Assembly (NCBI GenBank): GCA_015232865.1
Contig: JADFYU010000010.1
Span: forward strand, 1 to 64,000
DNA from: Magnetococcales bacterium
Lineage (GTDB): Bacteria; Pseudomonadota; Magnetococcia; Magnetococcales; UBA8363
Reading direction: 5' to 3'
DNA length: 64,000 bases
The position numbers and the translations under genes were made by a program. Shown in pieces: positions 56,711 to 64,000 of the stretch. Within the stretch, counting starts at the first letter, position 1. Each line of letters begins with the position of its first letter. The notes beneath the pieces were generated by a model. The model ran no database searches, was not told the origin of the DNA, and was given only the letters and a program-made list of their open reading frames with translations.

Positions 56711-57097
56711 TTGGCACGAATACTAATCATTGAAGATGAACGGCAGGTTCGAGAAGTTCTCAAACAGATGCTGGAACGGGCCGGATTTGAGGTGGAGACG
56801 GCTTTTAACGGGATTGATGGAATTGAAAATTTCAAAAAAAACCCGATCGATCTGGTCATCACCGACATTCTCATGCCAGAAAAAGATGGCCTGGAGACCA
56901 TCGAAGAGTTGACCAAATTGCAACCCGGGCTGCCCATTCTAGCCATTTCCGGCGGCGGCCCAGGCGAAAAAGCCCAATTTGCCCTGGATGTTGCCGAGCA
57001 GTGCGGCGCCCGACGCATTCTAGCCAAACCCTTCTCCAGAAAAGAGATTCTGGCTATTGTTCACGAACTTCTGACGCTCAGCCTGGACCAGGCATAA
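56711..57097 (+). CDS. CheY-like single-domain response regulator
   Basis: This 128-residue receiver domain starts at TTG with AGGAG six bases upstream. The acidic pocket is in 'IIEDERQ', the phospho-Asp in 'LVITDILMPEKDGLE', and the conserved Lys in 'ILAKPFSRKEIL'. There is no output domain, so it acts by protein interaction or passes the phosphate on. Following the PAS kinase, it is probably its direct partner. It is followed by a strong convergent terminator. Confidence 0.92.
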   Translation: MARILIIEDERQVREVLKQMLERAGFEVETAFNGIDGIENFKKNPIDLVITDILMPEKDGLETIEELTKLQPGLPILAISGGGPGEKAQFALDVAEQCGARRILAKPFSRKEILAIVHELLTLSLDQA

Positions 57098-57136
57098 AAA
57101 AACCACCGAGCCAGAAAGAACGATGGTTTTTTTTAT
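57097..57136. terminator. Bidirectional terminator after the response regulator
   Basis: AAAAAACCA (57098 region) pairs with TGGTTTTTT (57123-57131) around about 18 bases. It serves the plus-strand two-component unit and the convergent minus-strand gene at 57179. Confidence 0.75.
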
Positions 57137-57178
57137 AGGCAACGCCCTGGCCGCTGATTTCAGGGCCGATGTAAAAAC

Positions 57179-57388
57179 TCAGACATCAGAAGCCGGCTCT
57201 TTTCCACAGGGGCACGTATTCAGACCAAGCAGTGGGTAGAAGGGACAAAACTTGAAAAGCCCGGTCACCAGCGGAACTACCCCCACCCAGCCCCAAGGTG
57301 TTTGCGGTCCGACAAAGACCAGAGCGATCAAGACCAGACCAGCGATAACCCGTAAAATTCTATCGATACCACCCACATTTGCTTTCAC
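57179..57388 (-). CDS. DUF2892 (YgaP-like) small membrane protein
   Basis: This 69-residue membrane protein starts at GTG 57388 with AGGGGA five bases upstream. It begins VKANVGGIDRILRVIAGLVL and has two transmembrane helices with the family pattern 'NVGGIDRILRVIAG' and 'GLFKFCPFYPLLGLNTC'. These Cys-containing small proteins occur with sulfur-transfer (rhodanese) and redox proteins; none is adjacent here. The longer open frame upstream has no ribosome binding site. It lies downstream of purH. Confidence 0.85.
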   Translation of the reverse strand: MKANVGGIDRILRVIAGLVLIALVFVGPQTPWGWVGVVPLVTGLFKFCPFYPLLGLNTCPCGKEPASDV

Positions 57389-57490
57389 ATCATTCCCCTT
57401 TAGCTGAAAACCATTAAAATTAGAACAATACCCTGTTCGACTGAGAACGCTGGGAAAAAGTTCCACGCGATCATCGCCCCCTGAGCGGGA

Positions 57491-59110
57491 TTAATGCTTA
57501 AAATGTCTGAACCCGGTAAACACCATGGCCAGACCGGCCCGGTCCGCTGCATCGATCACCTCCTGATCCCGAATAGAGCCGCCCGGCTGAATGACCGCCG
57601 TCGCTCCAGCCTCTGCCGCCGCTTCGACGCCATCGGCAAAGGGGAAGAAGGCGTCCGAAGCTAAAACAGTCCCGGCAATGGGATTCCCCGCCCGCTCAAA
57701 ACCCTTGGCGGTCTCCTTACCCTTCCAGACGGCAATCCGCGAAGAGTCCACTCGACTCATCTGCCCAGCCCCAATGCCGACAGTACAGAGATCCTTCACA
57801 TAGACGATGGCGTTGGATTTAACATGCTTGACCACCTTCCAGGCAAAGAGCAGATCTTGCATTTCGGCATCAGTCGGCGCGCGTTTGGTCACCACCTTCA
57901 GGTCGGCCTCGGTCAAAATCCGTTCATCCCGTTCCTGAACCAACAGACCGCCCACCACCCGCTTCATATCCATCTGTTCGGGCGGGGTCCGCCCGGTTCT
58001 GGGGGCCGCCGGACCTTGGCCCAGCGCTGGGGTAACCAACAGGCGCAGATTGCTCTTGGCCTGCAACACCTCTTGGGCTTCCACGTCAAATCCAGGGCAG
58101 ATAACCGCCTCGACAAAGGTGCTGGCAATCTCGGTGGCCATGACTTTGGTCACGACCCGGTTACAGGCGATAATACCGCCAAACGATGAGGTCGGGTCGG
58201 TATCGCGGGCTTTCTGGTAGGCGGCCAACAGGTCAGGGTCCACCGCCACACCACATGGGTTGGTATGCTTGACCACCACCACGGCCGGATCGGAAAACTC
58301 CTTGACCAGCTCATAGGCCCCATTGGCATCATGAATATTATTAAAAGACAACTCTTTACCCTGGAGCTGTCTGGCTTGAGAGACCGACGAGACATCACTG
58401 GGGTTGGCCTCGGTATAAAAAGCCGCTTTTTGGTGGGGATTCTCCCCGTAACGCATCTCTTGCTCTTTTTTGTACTGGACCGTCAACACCTCCGGGAACA
58501 GGCCCGGTTTGTCCTCTTCATCCAAGGCCGAAAGCCAATTGGAGATGGCGGCATCATAGGCGGCGGTGCGGGCAAAAACCTTTCGAGCCAACTGGGCGTT
58601 GGTGGCCTGGGAGACCGCACTGCCATTCAGACGCATCTCAGCCAAAACCCGACCATAATCCTTGGGGTCGGTCAGTACGGTCACCGAACGATAGTTTTTG
58701 GCCGCTGAGCGCAACATGGAAGGCCCGCCGATATCGATGTTTTCGATAGCCTGTTCCAAGGTGCAGTCCGGTTTGGCCACGGTCTCTTCAAAAGGGTAGA
58801 GGTTCACCACCAGCATGTCGATGGGGCGAATACCATGCTCCTTCATCTGCCGCTCATGGCTCAAATGGCCCCGAAGCCCCAACAAGGCGCCGTGAACTTT
58901 GGGGTGCAGTGTCTTCACCCGACCGTCCATGATTTCGGGAAAACCGGTAAATTGCGAGACATCCATGACCGAAACCCCGACATTTTTCAAAAACTGCGCT
59001 GTCCCTCCGGTTGAAAGAAGGTGAACCCCCTGTGCGGCCAACCCCTGAGCAAAAGAGGCCAGCCCGGTTTTATCGGACACACTGATCAACGCACGACTGA
59101 TGGTAGCCAT
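57491..59110 (-). CDS. purH: Bifunctional purine synthesis protein PurH
   Basis: PurH carries out the last two steps of IMP synthesis: AICAR transformylase and IMP cyclohydrolase. From ATG 59110 (GGAG nine bases upstream) the 539 residues start [20 protein letters not shown] with the cyclohydrolase domain ('[16 protein letters not shown]', '[14 protein letters not shown]') and end with the transformylase ('[18 protein letters not shown]', '[28 protein letters not shown]', ending 'TGFRHFKH'). It follows rsmB by 14 bases. Confidence 0.97.
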   Translation of the reverse strand: MATISRALISVSDKTGLASFAQGLAAQGVHLLSTGGTAQFLKNVGVSVMDVSQFTGFPEIMDGRVKTLHPKVHGALLGLRGHLSHERQMKEHGIRPIDMLVVNLYPFEETVAKPDCTLEQAIENIDIGGPSMLRSAAKNYRSVTVLTDPKDYGRVLAEMRLNGSAVSQATNAQLARKVFARTAAYDAAISNWLSALDEEDKPGLFPEVLTVQYKKEQEMRYGENPHQKAAFYTEANPSDVSSVSQARQLQGKELSFNNIHDANGAYELVKEFSDPAVVVVKHTNPCGVAVDPDLLAAYQKARDTDPTSSFGGIIACNRVVTKVMATEIASTFVEAVICPGFDVEAQEVLQAKSNLRLLVTPALGQGPAAPRTGRTPPEQMDMKRVVGGLLVQERDERILTEADLKVVTKRAPTDAEMQDLLFAWKVVKHVKSNAIVYVKDLCTVGIGAGQMSRVDSSRIAVWKGKETAKGFERAGNPIAGTVLASDAFFPFADGVEAAAEAGATAVIQPGGSIRDQEVIDAADRAGLAMVFTGFRHFKH

Positions 59111-59124
59111 TTCATACACTCCGT

Positions 59125-60378
59125 TTAGGATTTTTTTTGAAAAACTGCCGCAAAGAAACCGTCGGTTTCGGTCACATCTGGACGTAGAGTAAGGAAAGGG
59201 CCGTCATGGGGCAACCCCTCAAGTTCATAGCCGATATGCAGAAGCTTGAAGCCGCCATTCTCCTTTTGAAAATCTGCAACAATATCTTGATTTTCCTCGT
59301 TTAGCAGAGAACAGGTTGCATAAACCAGACGCCCGCCTTTTTTGACCAATCGAGCGCCGGCCGACAACAAGGCGCCTTGACGCTGTTGATAGACGGTAAC
59401 CTGGTCTGGAGTCAGCCGCCACTTAATCTCCGGGTTACGGCGCAAGGTGCCGCTGCCGGAACAGGGGGCATCGACCAAAACACCATCGGCTGACCCACTC
59501 CATCGTTTAAGTCTGGGGTCCCCTTCATGTCGAATCGGCAGGGATTGAATGGAGCGAACCCTGGCCCGTTGCTGTCGAGCCTTCAAGCGGCCCAATCGAC
59601 GGCTATCGTTGTCGGTGGCGATCACCTGTCCGGCATCGTTCATCAAATCAGCCAGGTGCAGACTTTTTCCGCCAGCCCCGGCACAAAGATCGATGACCAG
59701 GTTGCCCGGTTGCGGCTTGAGCAGTTGCGAAATCAATTGACTTCCCTCGTCTTGAATCTCCAGCGCACCCGATTTAAAACACGCCAGCTCTTTTAGAAGA
59801 TAACGACGATTCAATCGCAGACCATCCGGGGAATAGGGGGTTGGTGCGGAAGGAATACCGGCGGCAAGCAGCTGCTTCTGAGCCTGATCTCGACTGAGTA
59901 GGCGACGATTGACACGAAGATCCACCGATGGTTTTTCATTCAGGGCCAGAGCCAACCGCTCGGCCCCCTCCTCTCCCCATTGACGGACAAAACAGACCCA
60001 CATCCAATCCGGGAGAGAGAGGCGCTCAGCAAACGTGAAGTGACCGATATCAGCAAACCGAGCCTCCGCTTTGGTCTGATCCAAGCCGAGAAATTGCGCG
60101 GTTTGCAGCGGCGTCCAACCCAAACCCTCAGCCCAGGCCAGACCAGCCAACTCAGTCGGAGTCGGAGAATAGTCCGGCTGCACACTTTGAAAACAAACCT
60201 GCAACCGCCGTCTGTGACGCAAAACCGAATAGATGAGTTCGGAAACCAGTTTGCGCTCCCGCCCCCCCATGCGCTGCTGACGAAACCGGCTGTCAATGAG
60301 TTGATCCGCTCCATGCTGAGCGGTAAAAATGTCTTGTAGGAGCTGACCCGATTGTTGGATTGCCGCCTCCGGCCTCAT
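59125..60378 (-). CDS. rsmB: 16S rRNA m5C methyltransferase RsmB (Sun)
   Basis: RsmB methylates C967 of 16S rRNA. The 417 residues have an N-terminal NusB-like domain (about 1-130, '[31 protein letters not shown]') and a C-terminal SAM-dependent methyltransferase with '[17 protein letters not shown]', the active-site '[18 protein letters not shown]' and '[14 protein letters not shown]'. Its ATG overlaps the perM stop codon by one base. The family is certain. Confidence 0.94.
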   Translation of the reverse strand: MRPEAAIQQSGQLLQDIFTAQHGADQLIDSRFRQQRMGGRERKLVSELIYSVLRHRRRLQVCFQSVQPDYSPTPTELAGLAWAEGLGWTPLQTAQFLGLDQTKAEARFADIGHFTFAERLSLPDWMWVCFVRQWGEEGAERLALALNEKPSVDLRVNRRLLSRDQAQKQLLAAGIPSAPTPYSPDGLRLNRRYLLKELACFKSGALEIQDEGSQLISQLLKPQPGNLVIDLCAGAGGKSLHLADLMNDAGQVIATDNDSRRLGRLKARQQRARVRSIQSLPIRHEGDPRLKRWSGSADGVLVDAPCSGSGTLRRNPEIKWRLTPDQVTVYQQRQGALLSAGARLVKKGGRLVYATCSLLNEENQDIVADFQKENGGFKLLHIGYELEGLPHDGPFLTLRPDVTETDGFFAAVFQKKS

Positions 60379-61448
60379 CAGGCCGAAATCTCATCGGAGT
60401 TGTTGAAAAAAAGAACCGCCTCCAGAACGCTTTTGACCAAAACCCACAGCGGCACGGCAAAAAAGACACCGACAACCCCCCAAAGAGAGCCAAAAAAGAG
60501 TACGGAAAGCATAATGGTGGTCGGATGAACCTTGACGGTTTCACCCAAGATCAATGGGGCCAGGGCGTTGCCGTCGATCAACTGTAAAACCGCATAAACA
60601 ATCAGTGGATGCGTCGCCTCCAAGGTCAAACCCCACTGAAAAATGGCCAAGACCACCACCGGAACCGTCACGACAGCCAGACCCAGAAAGGGAATCAGGA
60701 CGGAGAGCCCCGTTAGAACACCCAACAAGAAGGCATATTTAAAGTCAATAAAGAGAAAACCCAGATAACTGGCCATGCCCAACAACAACATTTCCCAGAA
60801 TTTACCCCGAATATAACCACCAACGGCGGTATCGACTTCGCTCATGACCCGGTTGATCAACCCCCGCTCCTGAGGCATGTAGCGAACAAACGATTGCAAC
60901 AACAGCGTTTTATCTTTCATGAAAAAAAAGACCAAAAACGGCACCAGGAACAGATAGGCAATCACCGTAATCAAACCCGGCAAGCCGCCTTGAACCAGAA
61001 CCGTCGCCGCTTGGGCCGCATACTCCTGAGAGATTTCCACCAACCCCACCAGAATGGTCTCGGCAAAGTCGGCATCAACGAAGCCAGAAAGGGTGTTGCT
61101 CAACTGAAGCATTAAATTTTTAAAAGTCTCGGTTATTCGGGGAATCTCACTGGAGACCCGAGAAAGCTCTGCCACCAATGTCGGCAACAGTTTAAAAAGA
61201 AGCAGGTTTAAAACCAGCAAAAAAATACTGAAAACAATCAGAACCGCCAAAATACGCGGAAATTTGATCCGTTCCAGGAAACGAATCTGACCCTCCATCA
61301 GATAGGCGATGACGACCGCTGCAAAATAGGGAGACAGAGGCCCACCAAAAAATATGACCAAGCAGACGCCCAAGATCAAGACGACGATCAAGCCCCGAAT
61401 TTGTGGATCGTGAAGTCGGCGTGAAACGCCTTTGAATAGTGAACTCAT
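60378..61448 (-). CDS. AI-2E / PerM-family membrane protein
   Basis: This 356-residue polytopic membrane protein of the PerM/TqsA family has about seven hydrophobic segments, a long loop after the third, 'YLFLVPFLVFFFMKDKTLLLQSFVRYMPQERG', and the conserved C-terminal 'GNALAPLILGETVKVHPTTIMLSVLFFGSLWGVVGVFFAVPL'. Members have been linked to autoinducer or sodium transport; the substrate here is unknown. It overlaps ykuD by four bases (ATGA) and rsmB by one base (TGATG). Confidence 0.9.
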   Translation of the reverse strand: MSSLFKGVSRRLHDPQIRGLIVVLILGVCLVIFFGGPLSPYFAAVVIAYLMEGQIRFLERIKFPRILAVLIVFSIFLLVLNLLLFKLLPTLVAELSRVSSEIPRITETFKNLMLQLSNTLSGFVDADFAETILVGLVEISQEYAAQAATVLVQGGLPGLITVIAYLFLVPFLVFFFMKDKTLLLQSFVRYMPQERGLINRVMSEVDTAVGGYIRGKFWEMLLLGMASYLGFLFIDFKYAFLLGVLTGLSVLIPFLGLAVVTVPVVVLAIFQWGLTLEATHPLIVYAVLQLIDGNALAPLILGETVKVHPTTIMLSVLFFGSLWGVVGVFFAVPLWVLVKSVLEAVLFFNNSDEISA

Positions 61449-62014
61449 AACTCTGGATTCTTCGCAATCATCAAAACCAACGTTCCTTCGCTAACCCGCT
61501 CAAACAACGAAACAATATCCATATCGCTCATCCGAACACAGCCGGCTGAGACCGGTTGTCCCAACAAAGCGGTGTGCGGTGTCCCATGAATATAGATATA
61601 ACGGGATCGGCTATCCACCGCCCCCCCCTGATTGACCCCTGGCTCCAGACCATCCAGCCAAAGAATGCGGGTGGTGATAAAGTCGCCGTCTGGGGTCGAT
61701 CCGGGCTTCAGCACTTCACCCGTCGGCTGCCGTCCGACAAAAACGGTCCCCAAAGGGGCATCCGCACCAATGCAATCGGAAATTCGATGCAGGCCGGTGG
61801 GGGTGCATCCGCTATCCTGCTGGTTGCCAAAGCCGGCCAATCCGGTCGAGATAGGCCAGACCGCTCCCCTCTGAGCCACCTGTCCGGTCAGCAGTTCCAA
61901 AAGCTGGTCTCTGCCCCAAACGACCAGAGCCGGTTTTATTCCATCCCAACCGGCAGCTAAGAGAGCTGATTTGGCTCGCTGGCGAATTTTGGGATCCATC
62001 AATAAATAGCCCAT
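61445..62014 (-). CDS. YkuD-domain L,D-transpeptidase-like protein
   Basis: From ATG 62014 the 189 residues hold a YkuD catalytic domain with the motif HGTPHTALLGQPVSAGCVRM, including His and Cys of the HGT and SxGCxR active site. YkuD enzymes cross-link peptidoglycan or attach lipoproteins from the periplasm. No N-terminal signal peptide is visible, which is unusual for this family; a start further upstream (62071) does not add one. It precedes perM (ATGA overlap), so it heads a tightly packed unit with perM-rsmB-purH. Confidence 0.85.
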   Translation of the reverse strand: MGYLLMDPKIRQRAKSALLAAGWDGIKPALVVWGRDQLLELLTGQVAQRGAVWPISTGLAGFGNQQDSGCTPTGLHRISDCIGADAPLGTVFVGRQPTGEVLKPGSTPDGDFITTRILWLDGLEPGVNQGGAVDSRSRYIYIHGTPHTALLGQPVSAGCVRMSDMDIVSLFERVSEGTLVLMIAKNPEL

Positions 62015-62252
62015 TGTTTGGCATCCCGACTTCTGAACGTTATTCGTCCTTGAGAGTCGTGGAATAGACAACTTAAAGATTCTGATTATCTTTTGGCTCG
62101 CCTGCTAAAAAAGCCCGGCGCAATACGTCCAAGTTGTTTATTACGACTCCCGACGTGTACCGAACAAAACCATCCGTTCTCCTCTGGATCAGTTCAATCG
62201 AATCCGACCCGGATTTCGATAAACCCCAACCTTGAATCGGTACAACCGTAGT

Positions 62253-62948
62253 TTACTCGTCACTACCCATTATGCCCAACAATCTCAGCAAACTCAGGAA
62301 AAGATTAATGATATTGATATACATGGAGAGTGCTGCCACCGTCGGTGGTACCGCCCAGGGATGCTCCTTGAGTTGCTGAGTCTCCCACAAAATAAAACCG
62401 GAAAAAATAATGGCTCCCATGGCCGAAAGCCCGAATGAGAGCGCCGTCGATTGCATGAAATAGCTGAGAAGTCCGCCGACGATCAGAACGATAACCCCCA
62501 CCATCAACATGCCACCCATCCAGGAAAAATCCCTTTTGGTGGTCATGGCATAGAAGGTCAGACCAATAAAAATGCTGGCAGTAAGAAAAACCGCCTGTCC
62601 CACCACATGCGAAAGACCAGCCCCTACATAAAAGGCGATGATCGGCCCGATGGAAAGCCCGGAGATACCGGTCGCCAAAAACAGGGTGGCGGTATTTTGA
62701 ACCCGATAGGCCAGGAAAACCGCACCCAAAAACATGAACATCAGAATATAGGGATGTTCATGGGCAAAAGGCAGACTCATGCCAACCCACCCTGCGGCGA
62801 CGGCCACCAGCAAACTGGCCGCCAACAGCGCGTAAACCTGTTTCAAATAAACCACACCCTGTGCATCCGCCTTGGTCGCGCTTGCGCTCCCGGCCCATGG
62901 GGATGGCGGTGTCTGATTTGAATTCATCCGTCCAAAGTCATTCATCAT
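62253..62948 (-). CDS. BI-1 / YccA-family (TMBIM) membrane protein
   Basis: This 231-residue inner-membrane protein has seven hydrophobic segments after a polar N-terminus of about 30 residues. 'VVYLKQVYALLAASLLVAVAAGWVG', 'GLSIGPIIAFYVGAGLSHVVGQAVFLTASIFIGLTFYAMTTKRDFSWMG' and the C-terminal 'SMYINIINLFLSLLRLLG' are typical of bacterial Bax inhibitor-1 homologues (YccA/YbhL). Such proteins modulate FtsH or calcium leakage in the studied cases; the role here is not deduced. It is divergent from the TetR gene. Confidence 0.92.
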   Translation of the reverse strand: MMNDFGRMNSNQTPPSPWAGSASATKADAQGVVYLKQVYALLAASLLVAVAAGWVGMSLPFAHEHPYILMFMFLGAVFLAYRVQNTATLFLATGISGLSIGPIIAFYVGAGLSHVVGQAVFLTASIFIGLTFYAMTTKRDFSWMGGMLMVGVIVLIVGGLLSYFMQSTALSFGLSAMGAIIFSGFILWETQQLKEHPWAVPPTVAALSMYINIINLFLSLLRLLGIMGSDE

Positions 62949-63255
62949 TGGTCCTCTATATCATCGCCTGAGAAATAATTATTTTGTAAACGAAATGTCA
63001 ACAACCCCCCCCCTTCACACAACATTTGAAAGGCCTATTGTAAACAAGATATTAAAAAAAATGCAAAATTAATACATTTCCATAGACATGATATCATTGA
63101 ATCTGTAAAAATATCACCCGTTGACGCTACATGTTCTATGAAAATACCCATTATTGGTATATCATGTATTCATGCTGATGCGCAAAATTCCTCTCGGCAT
63201 CACAGCCAACTCCTACTACAAAGAGAATTTTCACATTCTAAATTCTGGTGGAAAA
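62949..63255. other. Divergent promoter region between BI-1 and TetR genes
   Basis: The region is AT-rich with a run of nine C. TTGTAAACGAAAT (about 62980) and TTGTAAACAAGAT (63040) form a direct repeat spaced 57-60 bases apart, and ATGATATCAT (63090) is a perfect palindrome. These may be operator sites for the adjacent TetR protein, but there is no direct evidence. Promoters are not clear. Confidence 0.35.
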
Positions 63256-63882
63256 ATGATCGTCTCCCAAGACCCGACGCCAAAAACCAAAGCCAACAAA
63301 ACAGACAGAAGGCGCAGACCGGGGAGAAAAGTTGAAATTCTCCAAGCCGTGATGGCACTGCTCGAAAAAGGCAATAATAATGTTACCACAGCGGCACTGG
63401 CAAAGGAAGTGGGACTTTCAGAAGCAGCGCTGTACCGGCATTTTTCTGGAAAAGCCGCCATTTTTAAAGCGTTAACCGACTATATCGAGGATCATCTACT
63501 CAAGCCAACAGACAAATTGATGGAGAGCGGTGATTCCGCTCTGGAACAACTCAAACGGCTTTTTAATTATCACCTCACTTTTTTTACCGATCATCCCGGA
63601 CTCTGCCGACTGTTTCTGGTTGAGGAATTTGCATCCAAGAAGGAGACATCCCAGATGATTCGGGTAATCGGTCAATACACCAACCTGATCCAACAACTTC
63701 TTAAACAGGGCCAGAAAGAGGGAACGATTGACGCCAACCAGGATGTCGTTGTCGCAGCCAACCTTTATGTCGGCATGATTCAGGCTGCCACCCTGCGTTT
63801 TGTCATGAGTGGATTCAAAAATACACCCGCCAACGATTTTGAAGGTTCCTGGTCGTTATTCATCCGGGCTGTCGAGAGCTGA
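63256..63882 (+). CDS. TetR-family regulator, SlmA-like
   Basis: From ATG 63256 (TGGTGGAAAA upstream) the 208 residues have an N-terminal HTH 'NVTTAALAKEVGLSEAALYRHFSGKAAIFKAL' and a helical ligand-binding domain. The HTH and the following 'DYIEDHLLK' and C-terminal 'NDFEGSWSLFIRAVES' are close to SlmA, the nucleoid-occlusion factor, but SlmA-specific features cannot be tested here. The open frame extends 34 codons upstream without a ribosome binding site. It could regulate the divergent BI-1 gene. Confidence 0.88.
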   Translation: MIVSQDPTPKTKANKTDRRRRPGRKVEILQAVMALLEKGNNNVTTAALAKEVGLSEAALYRHFSGKAAIFKALTDYIEDHLLKPTDKLMESGDSALEQLKRLFNYHLTFFTDHPGLCRLFLVEEFASKKETSQMIRVIGQYTNLIQQLLKQGQKEGTIDANQDVVVAANLYVGMIQAATLRFVMSGFKNTPANDFEGSWSLFIRAVES

Positions 63883-63950
63883 CTCTCAACCTGTTTTGCC
63901 ATCTCACTCCAAAATCCGCCTCGACCGGCTCCACAGAGGAATGCCACACC

Positions 63951-64000
63951 GTGACCAGTTCCACAGAAGAAACGCTACCGTTTACAAGCTCAACACAAAA
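63951..64000 (+). CDS. Possible start of a gene running off the window
   Basis: A GTG at 63951 with AGAGGA ten bases upstream opens a frame that stays open to the window end (V-T-S-S-T-E-E-T-L-P...). A second frame from ATG 63941 is also open. Fifty bases are too few to decide. Confidence 0.25.
   Translation, partial: MTSSTEETLPFTSSTQ

Overview
The window is a continuous stretch of a Gram-negative proteobacterial chromosome. The evidence is a lipid II flippase, SecB, Tat-exported periplasmic enzymes, sigma-54-type flagellar promoters, and an F1 ATPase operon in the order atpH-atpA-atpG-atpD-atpC with no Fo genes next to it, as in many alphaproteobacteria. The flagellin N-termini, the duplicated fliW and fliS genes and the mosaic of housekeeping genes remind me of the magnetotactic cocci (Magnetococcales). 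That is an impression from protein style, not a demonstrated assignment, and no magnetosome gene is present.

Layout. 1-9006: housekeeping genes (secB, an orphan ABC ATPase, murJ, rpsT, a DEAD-box helicase, an M16 peptidase, RNase PH, hemW). 9046-20308: a flagellar filament block, all on the minus strand, in two transcription units that each start at a good sigma-54-like promoter. Unit 1 is flgK-flgL-fliW-fliC1, where fliC1 is an oversized 694-residue flagellin. Unit 2 is fliW-small ORF-fliC2-flaG-like-fliD-fliS-fliS-fliT-like. 20805-20977: a 163-bp palindromic MITE-like element with a 5-bp target duplication, related to solo fragments elsewhere in the window. 21017-32748: an inositol-monophosphatase-family gene, a membrane TPR protein, a 1906-residue exported repeat protein, an SrkA-like kinase and a Bax-like glucosaminidase.

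32878-41579 (minus strand): an eight-gene periplasmic nitrate reductase cluster. It runs di-haem cytochrome c, NapA, NapG-like, NapH, NapG, an unknown membrane-anchored protein, a large polytopic iron-sulfur protein, and NapF. No napB, napC or napD is visible. Upstream lies a perfect FNR-type box centred exactly 41.5 bases before the start predicted from a TACAAT -10 element, which points to anaerobic induction.

42041-64000: glmS and glmU; the F1 ATPase operon; fxsA and tsaC with overlapping 3' ends; a PilZ-like protein; purD-purE; a PAS histidine kinase with a CheY-like receiver; the tightly packed series ykuD-perM-rsmB-purH-DUF2892; a BI-1 family membrane protein; and an SlmA-like TetR regulator. 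No tRNA, rRNA, CRISPR array, prophage or intact transposase was seen.
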